From contig UQZC01000116.1 in assembly GCA_900545505.1 (NCBI GenBank), forward strand, positions 1-5,266: 5,266 bases of DNA. Reading direction: 5' to 3'. Position numbers and translations under genes: made by a program. Source of the stretch: an uncultured Collinsella sp. Its GTDB lineage: Bacteria > Actinomycetota > Coriobacteriia > Coriobacteriales > Coriobacteriaceae. Within the stretch, counting starts at the first letter, position 1. Each line of letters opens with the position of its first letter. This document shows, in pieces, positions 1 to 5,266 of the stretch. Below the pieces are notes generated by a model. The model had not been told where the DNA came from. It made no database searches and saw only the letters and a program-made list of their open reading frames with translations.

Positions 1-2
1 GC

Positions 3-2897
3 ATCAAAGCCGCTCCGCACCGCGCGCGGCGCTATCTAGGAGCCGTATCGGGCGGCAGCAAACGTCAGGACATGCTCTATGTACTGCCGGCGGTCTCTGT
101 TTCCTTCCAAAAGCAGTCTGCAAACGCTGCCATTACCAGCGGAAACAATACTTATCAGTTTGCCGGGGCAACATTCGATGTTTTTGAGAGCGCCAGCGAC
201 GCACGTGTTGGCACCATCCAGATGGACAGCAACGGTCGGGCGCAAGCAACACTTCTGCCCAACACAGCATACTACCTAGTTGAAACGAAGGCGCCGGCCG
301 GCTATGTCCCCCGTCACGATCGCATCGCCTTTACCACGGGGAATGACGGTGGACAGGTCGCCATTGATGAACAGCCCGGCACCATCAACCTGCGTATCGT
401 AAAACTCGATACCGCGACGAATGCCGGCCCCCAGGTAGGTTCTTCACTCGCAGGAGCAGAGTTCACGTGTGTGTCGCAATCAACCCCTGGATGGGCGCAA
501 ATCCTCACGACCGACGAAAGCGGTCAGGCCACCCTCGCCGATGTCCCCTTAGGAACCTTTACCATCTACGAATCAAAAGCCCCCGAGGGCTACCTGCCAT
601 CCAACGACAGCTGGACCTATACCGTTGGAGCCGACCAGCTCGGCGATTCAGGCGTGGTCGAGATCGAATCTCGCATTTCCGATATCCCCATTGCGTTTGA
701 CCTTGAGATTTCCAAATTCAAGGATTACGGCAATAGCGACCAATCCGGCCTGGAGCAGCCGGCGGGTGGTGTTGTCTTTGAGGTTGTCAGCAACAGCTCT
801 CAGCAGGTTGTTGGCACACTGACCACAAACATCTATGGCTTTGCCTCCACCAAAGATCAGCCCGAAACATGGTTCGGCACAGGCAAGCGACCCGCCGGTG
901 TCCACGGAGCCATCCCATACGACCGTGCCGGCTACACGATTCGCGAGGTTCCGGAAACCGTCCCCGAGGGTTTTAAACGTGCGGAGGAATGGACCGTCGG
1001 GGCCAATCAGATTTCCAACGGCGCCGTGCTTCAATATATCGTGGACAATCACGCTCTGTCGACGCATCTCCAGATTGTAAAACGCGATGCCCAAACAGGC
1101 GCTTCTGTTCCACTAGCCGGATTCACCTTCCAACTCCTCGACAGCAATCACGAATCTGTCTCACAAACTTGCTGGTATCCAACACATAACGTAATGGACA
1201 CCTTTACGACTGACGCGACCGGGACCGTCACACTGCCCGAATCGCTCGTGCCGGGCACCTATTATGTACGCGAAACCTCGGCCAAAGAGCCCTATCTTGT
1301 CGGCGAGGAGATCGAGGTAAACATACCCGCCGACATGAACCTAACGCCCGTTGCAATCGCCTCGTATTATGACCACGCCGCGACCGGAAACATCAGGATC
1401 GTTAAAACCGATGCCGTAGACGGCAGCAGCCTCGCGGGCGCCGTCTTTGAGATCCGTGCCTCGGGTGATATCGTGCGCCCCGACGGTAGCATTGCCGCGC
1501 TCGACGGTGAGACTGTCGCTACCGTCACGACGGATGAAACTGGGGAAGCACGCGCGGACGACCTCCCGCTGGGATCTGGCACCGCACGCTACGAGGTTGT
1601 CGAGACTCAAGCGCCGGCAGGCTTCTTACTCGATCGGACATCCCATATTGTCGACCTTACTTATGCCGACCAGAAAACACCCGTTGTAGAAGCACGGCTT
1701 AACGTATCCGACGATTACACCAAGGTTGATATCTCCAAGGTCGATGCAAGCGGTGAGCAGGAAGTGGAAGGCGCACAGCTCACCTTATATGGTCCCGATA
1801 AAACCGAAATAGACTCCTGGACCTCATCCGACAAGCCGCACCGCGTCGAACATCTTGCACCTGGCACCTACTCGTTGCGCGAAATGATGTCTCCGCGGAC
1901 CTATGACCTTGCCGAGGAGATAACGTTTGAAATAAAGGATACGGGAGAAGTCCAATCCGTCGCGATGAAGGATGCGCCCATCGAGATCAAGGGGCAGGTC
2001 GACAAGCGTCAGGAACTTGTCCAACCTATCGAAAAGGGCCTGTTGGCTAACGGCGATGGTAAAAACCGCGCCACGACGCAAACCAATAGTGATGGGCTTT
2101 TCTCCTATACCATCGATGCTCGAAACGATTCCGCCACTTGGGTTGATGAGTTTACGATTACCGATGATCTTGAGTGCGCCAAAGACGGCACGGCGAGATT
2201 CATCTCAATCGAAACCCCCGTCGCCATCGGCGACCTCAACGGTCTGTGCAACGTGTGGTATCGCACGACGCCGTTGGACTCGACAGACGTCGATGAACCG
2301 GCGAACGCGACACTTGACGATGGGCACGAAAATCCGTGGCTTGAGTCCGACGAAGTAAAAGAGAGCCTTGGTGAGGACTGTCGCCTCGTCGATTACGACG
2401 GCTGGCGCCTCTGGAAGGCGGATGTCTCGACCACGGAATCCACCACACTCGAGGCGGAAGAGCTCGACCTTGCATCCAATACCGTCGTAACGGGCATTCG
2501 AATTGAATACGGTGCGGTAGCCGCCGACTTTACGACTCGAAGCGATGCGGATTCTTGGACCCGCGATGATCTCAAAGATGAGCACGACGACCTTGACGAT
2601 GCCAAAGCAATCCTTGGTGCAGACGCTCGGGGCGCAGTCGTGCACATGCAGGCAACATCGGCTTATACGCCCCAAACTGCACTCACCAACAGCGCACGCG
2701 TCGATCTTTGCCGCAACGGCGGCGGCGATAAACTTGAGTCACATGACGAGGACTGTGTCATTCAACGCTGTACCCTACCACAGGACCTACCGGCAACAGG
2801 AGCAGTTCCCATCGCCGCTTGCATCACCGCGCTCCTGACCTCGGGTGCCGCAGCCCTATGGTTCGCTCGCCTTAGGTCGATCCCAAAGAAGCGCTAG
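3..2897 (+). CDS. LPXTG-anchored SpaA/CnaB-repeat surface adhesin (5' partial)
   Basis: This is the C-terminal part (about 964 residues) of a secreted, wall-anchored adhesin or pilin-like protein. The first in-frame ATG is at 72, but the frame has no stop back to the window edge and the upstream codons read on as protein (IKAAPHRARRYLGAVSGG...). That Met is therefore internal, and the signal peptide and head domain lie outside. Numbering from it, six SpaA/CnaB domains span about 7-639. Each has a strand ending in Lys (SFQK, RIVK, EISK, QIVK, RIVK, DISK), a GAxF/AGxxF-type motif and a Glu motif of the kind ETKAPAGY. A conserved C-terminal domain (about 640-882) follows, then LPATG (906-910), a hydrophobic helix (911-932) and the basic tail RLRSIPKKR. 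Proteins of this type bind host matrix or form surface fibres; the ligand cannot be told from this part. No sortase gene is visible nearby. The family call is firm; the Collinsella-type assignment is by resemblance from memory. Confidence 0.93.
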   Translation: MKAAPHRARRYLGAVSGGSKRQDMLYVLPAVSVSFQKQSANAAITSGNNTYQFAGATFDVFESASDARVGTIQMDSNGRAQATLLPNTAYYLVETKAPAGYVPRHDRIAFTTGNDGGQVAIDEQPGTINLRIVKLDTATNAGPQVGSSLAGAEFTCVSQSTPGWAQILTTDESGQATLADVPLGTFTIYESKAPEGYLPSNDSWTYTVGADQLGDSGVVEIESRISDIPIAFDLEISKFKDYGNSDQSGLEQPAGGVVFEVVSNSSQQVVGTLTTNIYGFASTKDQPETWFGTGKRPAGVHGAIPYDRAGYTIREVPETVPEGFKRAEEWTVGANQISNGAVLQYIVDNHALSTHLQIVKRDAQTGASVPLAGFTFQLLDSNHESVSQTCWYPTHNVMDTFTTDATGTVTLPESLVPGTYYVRETSAKEPYLVGEEIEVNIPADMNLTPVAIASYYDHAATGNIRIVKTDAVDGSSLAGAVFEIRASGDIVRPDGSIAALDGETVATVTTDETGEARADDLPLGSGTARYEVVETQAPAGFLLDRTSHIVDLTYADQKTPVVEARLNVSDDYTKVDISKVDASGEQEVEGAQLTLYGPDKTEIDSWTSSDKPHRVEHLAPGTYSLREMMSPRTYDLAEEITFEIKDTGEVQSVAMKDAPIEIKGQVDKRQELVQPIEKGLLANGDGKNRATTQTNSDGLFSYTIDARNDSATWVDEFTITDDLECAKDGTARFISIETPVAIGDLNGLCNVWYRTTPLDSTDVDEPANATLDDGHENPWLESDEVKESLGEDCRLVDYDGWRLWKADVSTTESTTLEAEELDLASNTVVTGIRIEYGAVAADFTTRSDADSWTRDDLKDEHDDLDDAKAILGADARGAVVHMQATSAYTPQTALTNSARVDLCRNGGGDKLESHDEDCVIQRCTLPQDLPATGAVPIAACITALLTSGAAALWFARLRSIPKKR
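90..1988 (+). repeat. Array of six SpaA/CnaB (prealbumin-like) domains
   Basis: Six diverged protein-level repeats, at roughly 90-377, 384-689, 690-1055, 1062-1379, 1383-1718 and 1719-1988. Numbered from the Met at 72, the candidate isopeptide Lys residues are K14, K111, K215, K337, K445 and K556. The matching catalytic Glu residues are E71 (ETKAPAGY), E167 (ESKAPEGY), E292 (REVPETVPEGF), E401 (RETSAKEPY), E511 (ETQAPAGF) and E604 (REMMSPRTY). CnaB domains of Gram-positive adhesins form a Lys-Asn or Lys-Asp bond promoted by the Glu, giving stiff, protease-resistant rods. The repeats are too diverged in DNA to be recent duplications. The third is longest, with an inserted loop containing TWFGTGKRPAGVHGAIPYD. 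Domain borders are by eye and may be off by several residues. Confidence 0.88.
1989..2717 (+). other. Conserved pre-anchor domain of the adhesin
   Basis: Residues about 640-882 (from the Met at 72) do not look like another SpaA repeat. They begin IKGQVDKRQ and continue with a beta-rich stretch containing TWVDEFTITDDL, DLNGLCNVWYRT, DGHENPWL and YDGWRLWKADV, ending in NSARVDLCRNGGGDK. The TWVDEFTITDDL segment resembles the start of isopeptide-forming fimbrial domains, in which a structural repeat precedes the sortase motif. From memory, the same block occurs before the anchor of many coriobacterial SpaA adhesins, but I cannot name a domain accession. Cysteines cluster here and just after (702, 726, 770, 880, 895, 900), whereas the six repeats hold only two (133, 367). 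Aromatic and acidic residues are abundant. Its binding or structural role is unknown. Confidence 0.6.
2787..2894 (+). other. Sortase sorting signal: LPATG, membrane helix, basic tail
   Basis: The codons at 2787-2801 encode LPATG. They are followed by a hydrophobic stretch of about 22 residues (starting AVPIAACITALL) and a positively charged tail ending PKKR at the stop codon. This is the full three-part cell-wall sorting signal. A housekeeping class A/E-type sortase would cut between Thr and Gly and join the Thr to the peptidoglycan precursor. A pilin-polymerising class C sortase is also possible if the protein is a pilus subunit. LPxTG with Ala at the third position is an ordinary variant. 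Confidence 0.95.
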
Positions 2898-2904
2898 CGC
2901 GATC

Positions 2905-2942
2905 AAAAAGCGGGCGAGCCAGTCCCCCGGCTCACCCGCTTT
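2905..2942 (-). terminator. Rho-independent terminator between convergent genes
   Basis: A 14-bp inverted repeat (2907-2920 with 2929-2942) flanks an 8-base loop. In plus-strand RNA one pair (2915 C with 2934 A) is mismatched. In minus-strand RNA the same pair becomes G-U, so the stem closes fully and is followed by five U (complement of 2905-2909). It therefore best serves the minus-strand operon, whose last stop codon is 21 bases upstream of it. It lies 9 bases past the adhesin stop, and with three T after the plus-strand arm it probably also ends that transcript, less efficiently. Confidence 0.88.
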
Positions 2943-2963
2943 CAATCATGTAAATCGCCGTAT

Positions 2964-3182
2964 CTACTCTGCAGACGAAGATCCACCATCAACGATTGCT
3001 TGCTCGGACTCAGGAATCCCATCAGCACCCGTACTCTGTTCTTGCTCCACCTCTTCGCTGATTGCGGAGGCGGGGGTCGAGCCCTTTGCGCCCACGATGT
3101 AGGCAGCCCCAAATCCTAACGCAATGGCAATCAAGGTCAAAATCACGTAGACAGGCCAATGACGCTTAATATACGAAAACAC
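2964..3182 (-). CDS. Small single-span membrane protein, 72 residues
   Basis: I do not recognise the family. The protein starts at a GTG with an AAGGAG site five bases upstream. That strong site, and the lack of a better ATG, decide the start. Residues 1-9 (MFSYIKRHW) are basic. Residues about 10-31 form one hydrophobic helix (PVYVILTLIAIALGFGAAYI) with spaced glycines. Residues 32-72 are polar and acidic (SEEVEQEQS, PESEQAIVDGG) with no fold signal. By the positive-inside rule the N-terminus would be cytoplasmic and the acidic tail outside. An alternative is a cleaved signal peptide with an Ala-Ser-Ala site near residue 40, but the region between helix and site is rather long. It follows the M28-like gene by 21 bases and ends just before the terminator, so it is very likely the last gene of that operon and may help localise or partner the upstream protein. 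That functional link is inference. Confidence 0.82.
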   Translation of the reverse strand: MFSYIKRHWPVYVILTLIAIALGFGAAYIVGAKGSTPASAISEEVEQEQSTGADGIPESEQAIVDGGSSSAE

Positions 3183-3187
3183 GTTGA

Positions 3188-3193
3188 CTCCTT
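3188..3193 (-). promoter_or_regulatory. Ribosome binding site AAGGAG for the 72-residue protein
   Basis: On the minus strand the sequence reads AAGGAG, then TCAAC, then GTG. This near-perfect Shine-Dalgarno with 5-base spacing supports the GTG at 3182-3180 as a real start. It lies wholly in the short gap after the upstream gene's TAG, consistent with translation from a shared transcript. Confidence 0.85.
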
Positions 3194-3203
3194 AGAGCTC
3201 CGT

Positions 3204-5266
3204 CTACGAACGGCGGATAACCTCGGTCACGACCTCGGATACCGTAGCAATGTTCGTCGGGTTGACATTGTGGGGCAGGTCGTCCTCGGTACGAGCGCAA
3301 GCCAGACGCGCGCCGTCCACGCCGGCGATGGTAAGGGCTCGGCGGCTCGCCTCGAGCGCGGCATAGGCATCGGTCTTGGCATAGGGCATCTCGAGCGCGC
3401 CACAATCGACATGGAACGACTTGCAGACCTTGCTGACCAGGTTCATGATGCGGCGATCGCCCTTGAGCAGTTGTTGTTCGCCCTCGACCGTCACAACCGA
3501 AAGCCTACCGGCGCCGACGGATTCAAGATTGATAAAGAATACGCCGCGGAGCTTATCGCGATGCGAAGCCAAGAAGGCCTTCATGCCGGCGCCATCACAA
3601 TCCGAGGCGCCCGTTGCCACAAACCAGATATCGTGACCAAGCAGCTCATCATCGCCCATAGAGGCGACAGCCGAGAGCATATCTTCGGAAGAAACGCCAT
3701 CGGAAGACGTAGCGCCACCCTTCCAGCCATCGTTATCGTCCTCGAAGTTATCCCACGAACCGATACCGCGACCGGACTTCTTGGCATCGTAATCGTCTTC
3801 GACGCCCAGCCAGTCACTCATGCTGTCCTGCTCGTTTTTCTTTTTACGACCGAACAGGCCACCCAGGCCGCGCTTACGAGACTTGGGTGCCGCCGGGGCG
3901 GGAGCCGAAATGGTCTCGATCGGCTGCGCGCCCGACGCAACGGGCATAGGAGGCGCAACGGGTGCCGATGTGGGTTCGGGACCTTGGGCGGTAGCAAAGG
4001 GGTCGTTGACCTGGGCAGAGGGGTCGGGAAGGTCGAACAGCGACGTGCGAGACGCAACGTTTGCCTGCTTCATCGACGGCAGCGACGGATCGGGGACCGA
4101 AGCCAGCGGAGACGAGGAAGGTGCAGGCGACGGTGCCGACGCCGGATCGGGAACATTCATCTGCGGACGCGGCGATGCTTGGGAGGAAATCTGGGCCATA
4201 AGGGAATCGACCGTTTCGTCCTGGGTGGGAGCGACATTGGCAACCGTGGCACCGGAACCACTCGGGGTCGGCATGGTGAAAATCTGCGTGGAGTAAGGCC
4301 TCGACTCATCCGTTTCGAGAGTCTCGGAAACCACAGACACTTCCTCCTGCTCGGCCTTGGTCGAATCATCTTGCTCGGCTGCCGCGTATTGCTCTTCGCC
4401 AGAGTTGGCCTCAACGGGCTCGTCCTCGGCGGCATCTTGGATTTCGGCGGCATCAATAGGCTCGTCATCGTCCACTGCGTCGCCCTGCTCATCGGAAACA
4501 GGAAGGGGCTCGGCAATCGCGGTGCCTTGCTTTTCAAACGTTATCGTGGAATCGAACTTCGCGGCATCAAACGACATGGTGCTATCGACGTGCTGCTGAG
4601 CCTCGAAAGACGTCGTCGCCTCAACAACATTCGCGGACGCCGGTTGCTGGGACTCAAAGGACGTTGTAGCTTCGGCGGCGTCAACGGGCACGGACTGCAT
4701 AGCCTCGTTCTGCTCGAACTCTTGCGCCGCGAGCTCACGTGCCGCCTCGGCTGCCTGCTGCTGAGCGATAGCCTCCTGCTCGGCAGCCTCGCGTGCGGCA
4801 GCGCGCTTCTCCTCGAAATCGTCGACAAATTTCTTGCCCTTTGCAAGCGCACCCTTAAAGAAGTTGGAAGCGCTGGCGCCAATCGACGAGAACGCGGATG
4901 CAATATCGGCATGGGACGTTGCCGCGGGAATCTCGGCCGAGAAATCAGTATCGCTCTCGTAAGACACGCGCCTCGGCTGTTCAACGTAATCGTCGTCAGA
5001 CTCGTCCGCAACGTCTTGCGCCGGCGCGGCGGGAGCCAAAATATCCAGTCCTGCCGCAGGATCGATCGCGGACACCGCCTCGGACTCGGCAACGGCAGCG
5101 GTAACCGCGGCAGACTCATCATCCACGGTGACAGCGGGCTCAGGCGCAGTCACGACGGGGGCAGGCTCGGACTCAAACGTCGGCTCCTCGCCCTCCTCGT
5201 AATCGAGCGTGCAGGACTCGGGAAGCATTCCGAGCGCACGGATGGCATCCGAACCAAAGCGGATGT
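3204..5266 (-). CDS. M28-peptidase-like protein with a long disordered region (5' partial)
   Basis: The first in-frame ATG is at 5228, but the frame continues open to the right edge (IRFGSDAIRALG then MLPESC...). The gene therefore starts outside the window and that Met is probably internal. Numbering from it (674 residues to the TAG), residues about 20-500 are low-complexity, rich in Ala, Glu, Asp, Ser and Pro. Within this are an amphipathic/charged helical stretch (106-177), a set of Thr-x-x-Phe motifs (188-398), a very acidic part (245-309), a Pro/Ser-rich part (355-447) and a basic patch (KSRKRGLGGLFGRKKK, 449-464). Residues about 502-673 resemble the C-terminal half of M28 zinc aminopeptidases, though with degenerate ligands. 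The visible part shows no membrane helix, so location is undecided. The first half of the peptidase fold, if present, must be upstream of the low-complexity region or absent. Peptidase activity is uncertain. Confidence 0.85.
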   Translation of the reverse strand, partial: IRFGSDAIRALGMLPESCTLDYEEGEEPTFESEPAPVVTAPEPAVTVDDESAAVTAAVAESEAVSAIDPAAGLDILAPAAPAQDVADESDDDYVEQPRRVSYESDTDFSAEIPAATSHADIASAFSSIGASASNFFKGALAKGKKFVDDFEEKRAAAREAAEQEAIAQQQAAEAARELAAQEFEQNEAMQSVPVDAAEATTSFESQQPASANVVEATTSFEAQQHVDSTMSFDAAKFDSTITFEKQGTAIAEPLPVSDEQGDAVDDDEPIDAAEIQDAAEDEPVEANSGEEQYAAAEQDDSTKAEQEEVSVVSETLETDESRPYSTQIFTMPTPSGSGATVANVAPTQDETVDSLMAQISSQASPRPQMNVPDPASAPSPAPSSSPLASVPDPSLPSMKQANVASRTSLFDLPDPSAQVNDPFATAQGPEPTSAPVAPPMPVASGAQPIETISAPAPAAPKSRKRGLGGLFGRKKKNEQDSMSDWLGVEDDYDAKKSGRGIGSWDNFEDDNDGWKGGATSSDGVSSEDMLSAVASMGDDELLGHDIWFVATGASDCDGAGMKAFLASHRDKLRGVFFINLESVGAGRLSVVTVEGEQQLLKGDRRIMNLVSKVCKSFHVDCGALEMPYAKTDAYAALEASRRALTIAGVDGARLACARTEDDLPHNVNPTNIATVSEVVTEVIRRS
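3207..3725 (-). other. Degenerate M28 (zinc aminopeptidase-like) domain
   Basis: Residues about 502-673 from the Met at 5228 follow the order of strands in the M28 core. GHDIWFVATGASD matches the strand that in active enzymes ends in a Glu-Glu pair. GVFFINLESVGAG matches the NLDxxG-type metal-ligand strand, and RTEDDLPHNVNP matches the terminal YHTxxDTxxNV segment. The fold assignment rests on these three motifs in the right order and spacing. The expected Glu-Glu is Ser542-Asp543, the expected terminal His is Arg646, and the Asp/Glu ligand survives as Glu569. It may be a pseudo-enzyme or binding module, or a diverged enzyme using other residues. Confidence 0.65.
3831..3884 (-). other. Basic patch at the end of the disordered region
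   Basis: Residues 449-466 (KSRKRGLGGLFGRKKKNE) carry nine Lys/Arg in a protein region that is otherwise acidic or neutral, just before the M28-like domain. Short basic clusters with Gly-Leu-Phe in the middle often touch acidic membranes or nucleic acids, but no specific role is shown here. Confidence 0.5.
3999..4166 (-). repeat. Pro/Ser-rich segment with recurring (V/L)PDP motif
   Basis: Residues 355-410 contain VPDPASAPS, VPDPSLPS and LPDPSAQ plus a related VNDPFA, spaced about 19-22 residues apart within Pro-Ser-Ala-rich sequence. It is probably an extended linker. The units are too short and diverged to claim a functional repeat. Confidence 0.45.
4302..4496 (-). other. Highly acidic low-complexity segment
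   Basis: Residues 245-309 are about two-fifths Asp and Glu (for example DAVDDDEPIDAAEIQDAAED) with only one Lys and no Arg until 310. The composition indicates a disordered, strongly negative linker that could interact with the basic patch further on. No fold or motif is recognised. Confidence 0.6.
4527..4682 (-). repeat. Fourfold repeat of acidic-x-Thr-x-(Ser/Thr)-Phe-acidic
   Basis: Within residues 183-234 four short units occur in a row: EATTSFE (186-192), EATTSFE (203-209), DSTMSFD (215-221) and DSTITFE (226-232). The first two units share a longer frame ending in Gln-Gln and are also similar in DNA, suggesting duplication; the others are more diverged. Every unit keeps an acidic residue two before the Thr, Phe three after it and an acidic residue four after it. 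Two looser Thr-x-x-Phe copies lie further on at 4278-4289 (TQIF) and 4035-4046 (TSLF). Confidence 0.75.
4698..4913 (-). other. Amphipathic then charged helical stretch (possible coiled coil)
   Basis: Residues 106-135 (HADIASAFSSIGASASNFFK and onward) have small and hydrophobic residues spaced as on one face of a helix, followed by KGKK. Residues 136-177 are rich in Glu, Ala, Gln and Arg (EEKRAAAREAAEQEAIAQQQ), typical of a long single helix or coiled coil. This is the only part of the low-complexity region that looks likely to fold by itself. It might act as a membrane-surface or self-association segment; this is inferred from composition only. Confidence 0.5.

Noticed and set aside
648..1094. 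Minus-strand open frame of 148 codons under the third SpaA domain
   Set aside because: Antisense shadow of a clear CnaB repeat; no supporting signals.
90..1988. Tandem DNA repeats or phase-variation tract in the adhesin
   Set aside because: The domains repeat only at protein level; no near-identical DNA copies or homopolymer/short-unit tracts able to slip were seen.
2205..2675. Minus-strand open frame of 156 codons under the adhesin C-terminal domain
   Set aside because: Antisense to a region with strong protein-level conservation signs, with no ribosome site and no domain.
2845..3102. Plus-strand open frame of 85 codons bridging the convergent junction
   Set aside because: It runs through the terminator hairpin and antisense to the small membrane protein, which has a far better ribosome site and a coherent helix.
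2898..3203. Possible small RNA, attachment site or insertion remnant at the junction
   Set aside because: The noncoding parts are only 66 and 21 bases and are accounted for by a terminator and a ribosome binding site; no flanking direct repeats or transposase fragments.
3820..4296. Plus-strand open frame of 158 codons opposite the M28-like gene
   Set aside because: Its translation is a Gly/Ala/Asp-rich antisense shadow of the Pro/Ser-rich coding strand, with no clear ribosome site and no recognisable domain.
4541..5122. Minus-strand open frame of 193 codons in another frame
   Set aside because: The product is almost all Arg, Ser, Pro and Leu, as expected from reading a GC-rich Ala/Glu-rich gene out of frame; it lies wholly inside the real gene.

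Overview
The window looks like chromosomal DNA from a moderately high-GC Gram-positive bacterium, most likely a gut actinobacterium of the class Coriobacteriia (Collinsella or a close relative). This is inferred from three things: the multi-SpaA/CnaB adhesin with an LPATG anchor, the conserved domain in front of that anchor, and the Ala/Asp/Glu-rich M28-like protein next door. No marker gene in the window proves the genus.

Layout. Two genes converge on a short terminator. On the plus strand (3-2897) is the 3' part of a large cell-wall-anchored adhesin or pilin-like protein. It has six SpaA/CnaB beta-sandwich repeats, then a conserved Cys-containing domain, then an LPATG sortase signal with a membrane helix and basic tail. 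Its reading frame is open to the left edge, so the secretion signal and N-terminal head lie outside the window. A strong inverted repeat sits 9 bases after its stop codon. On the minus strand is a two-gene unit. A long gene (3204 to beyond 5266), also cut by the window edge, has about 480 residues of low-complexity, probably disordered sequence followed by a C-terminal M28-peptidase-like domain. A 72-residue single-span membrane protein (2964-3182) follows after 21 bases, with a GTG start and a clear AAGGAG ribosome binding site.

How they relate. The adhesin would be exported, joined to peptidoglycan by a sortase not encoded here, and stiffened by intramolecular Lys-Asp/Asn isopeptide bonds. 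The minus-strand pair is probably co-transcribed and ends at the shared hairpin, whose pairing and T-tract favour the minus strand. Nothing ties the two units together functionally apart from position.

Points worth a second look: Asp replaces Asn as the probable isopeptide acceptor in five of six repeats; the M28-like domain has lost most recognisable metal/catalytic residues; and the disordered region carries a repeated acidic-x-Thr-x-x-Phe motif that resembles actinobacterial Ser/Thr kinase and FHA-docking sites. No RNA genes, CRISPR arrays, insertion sequences or att sites were seen.
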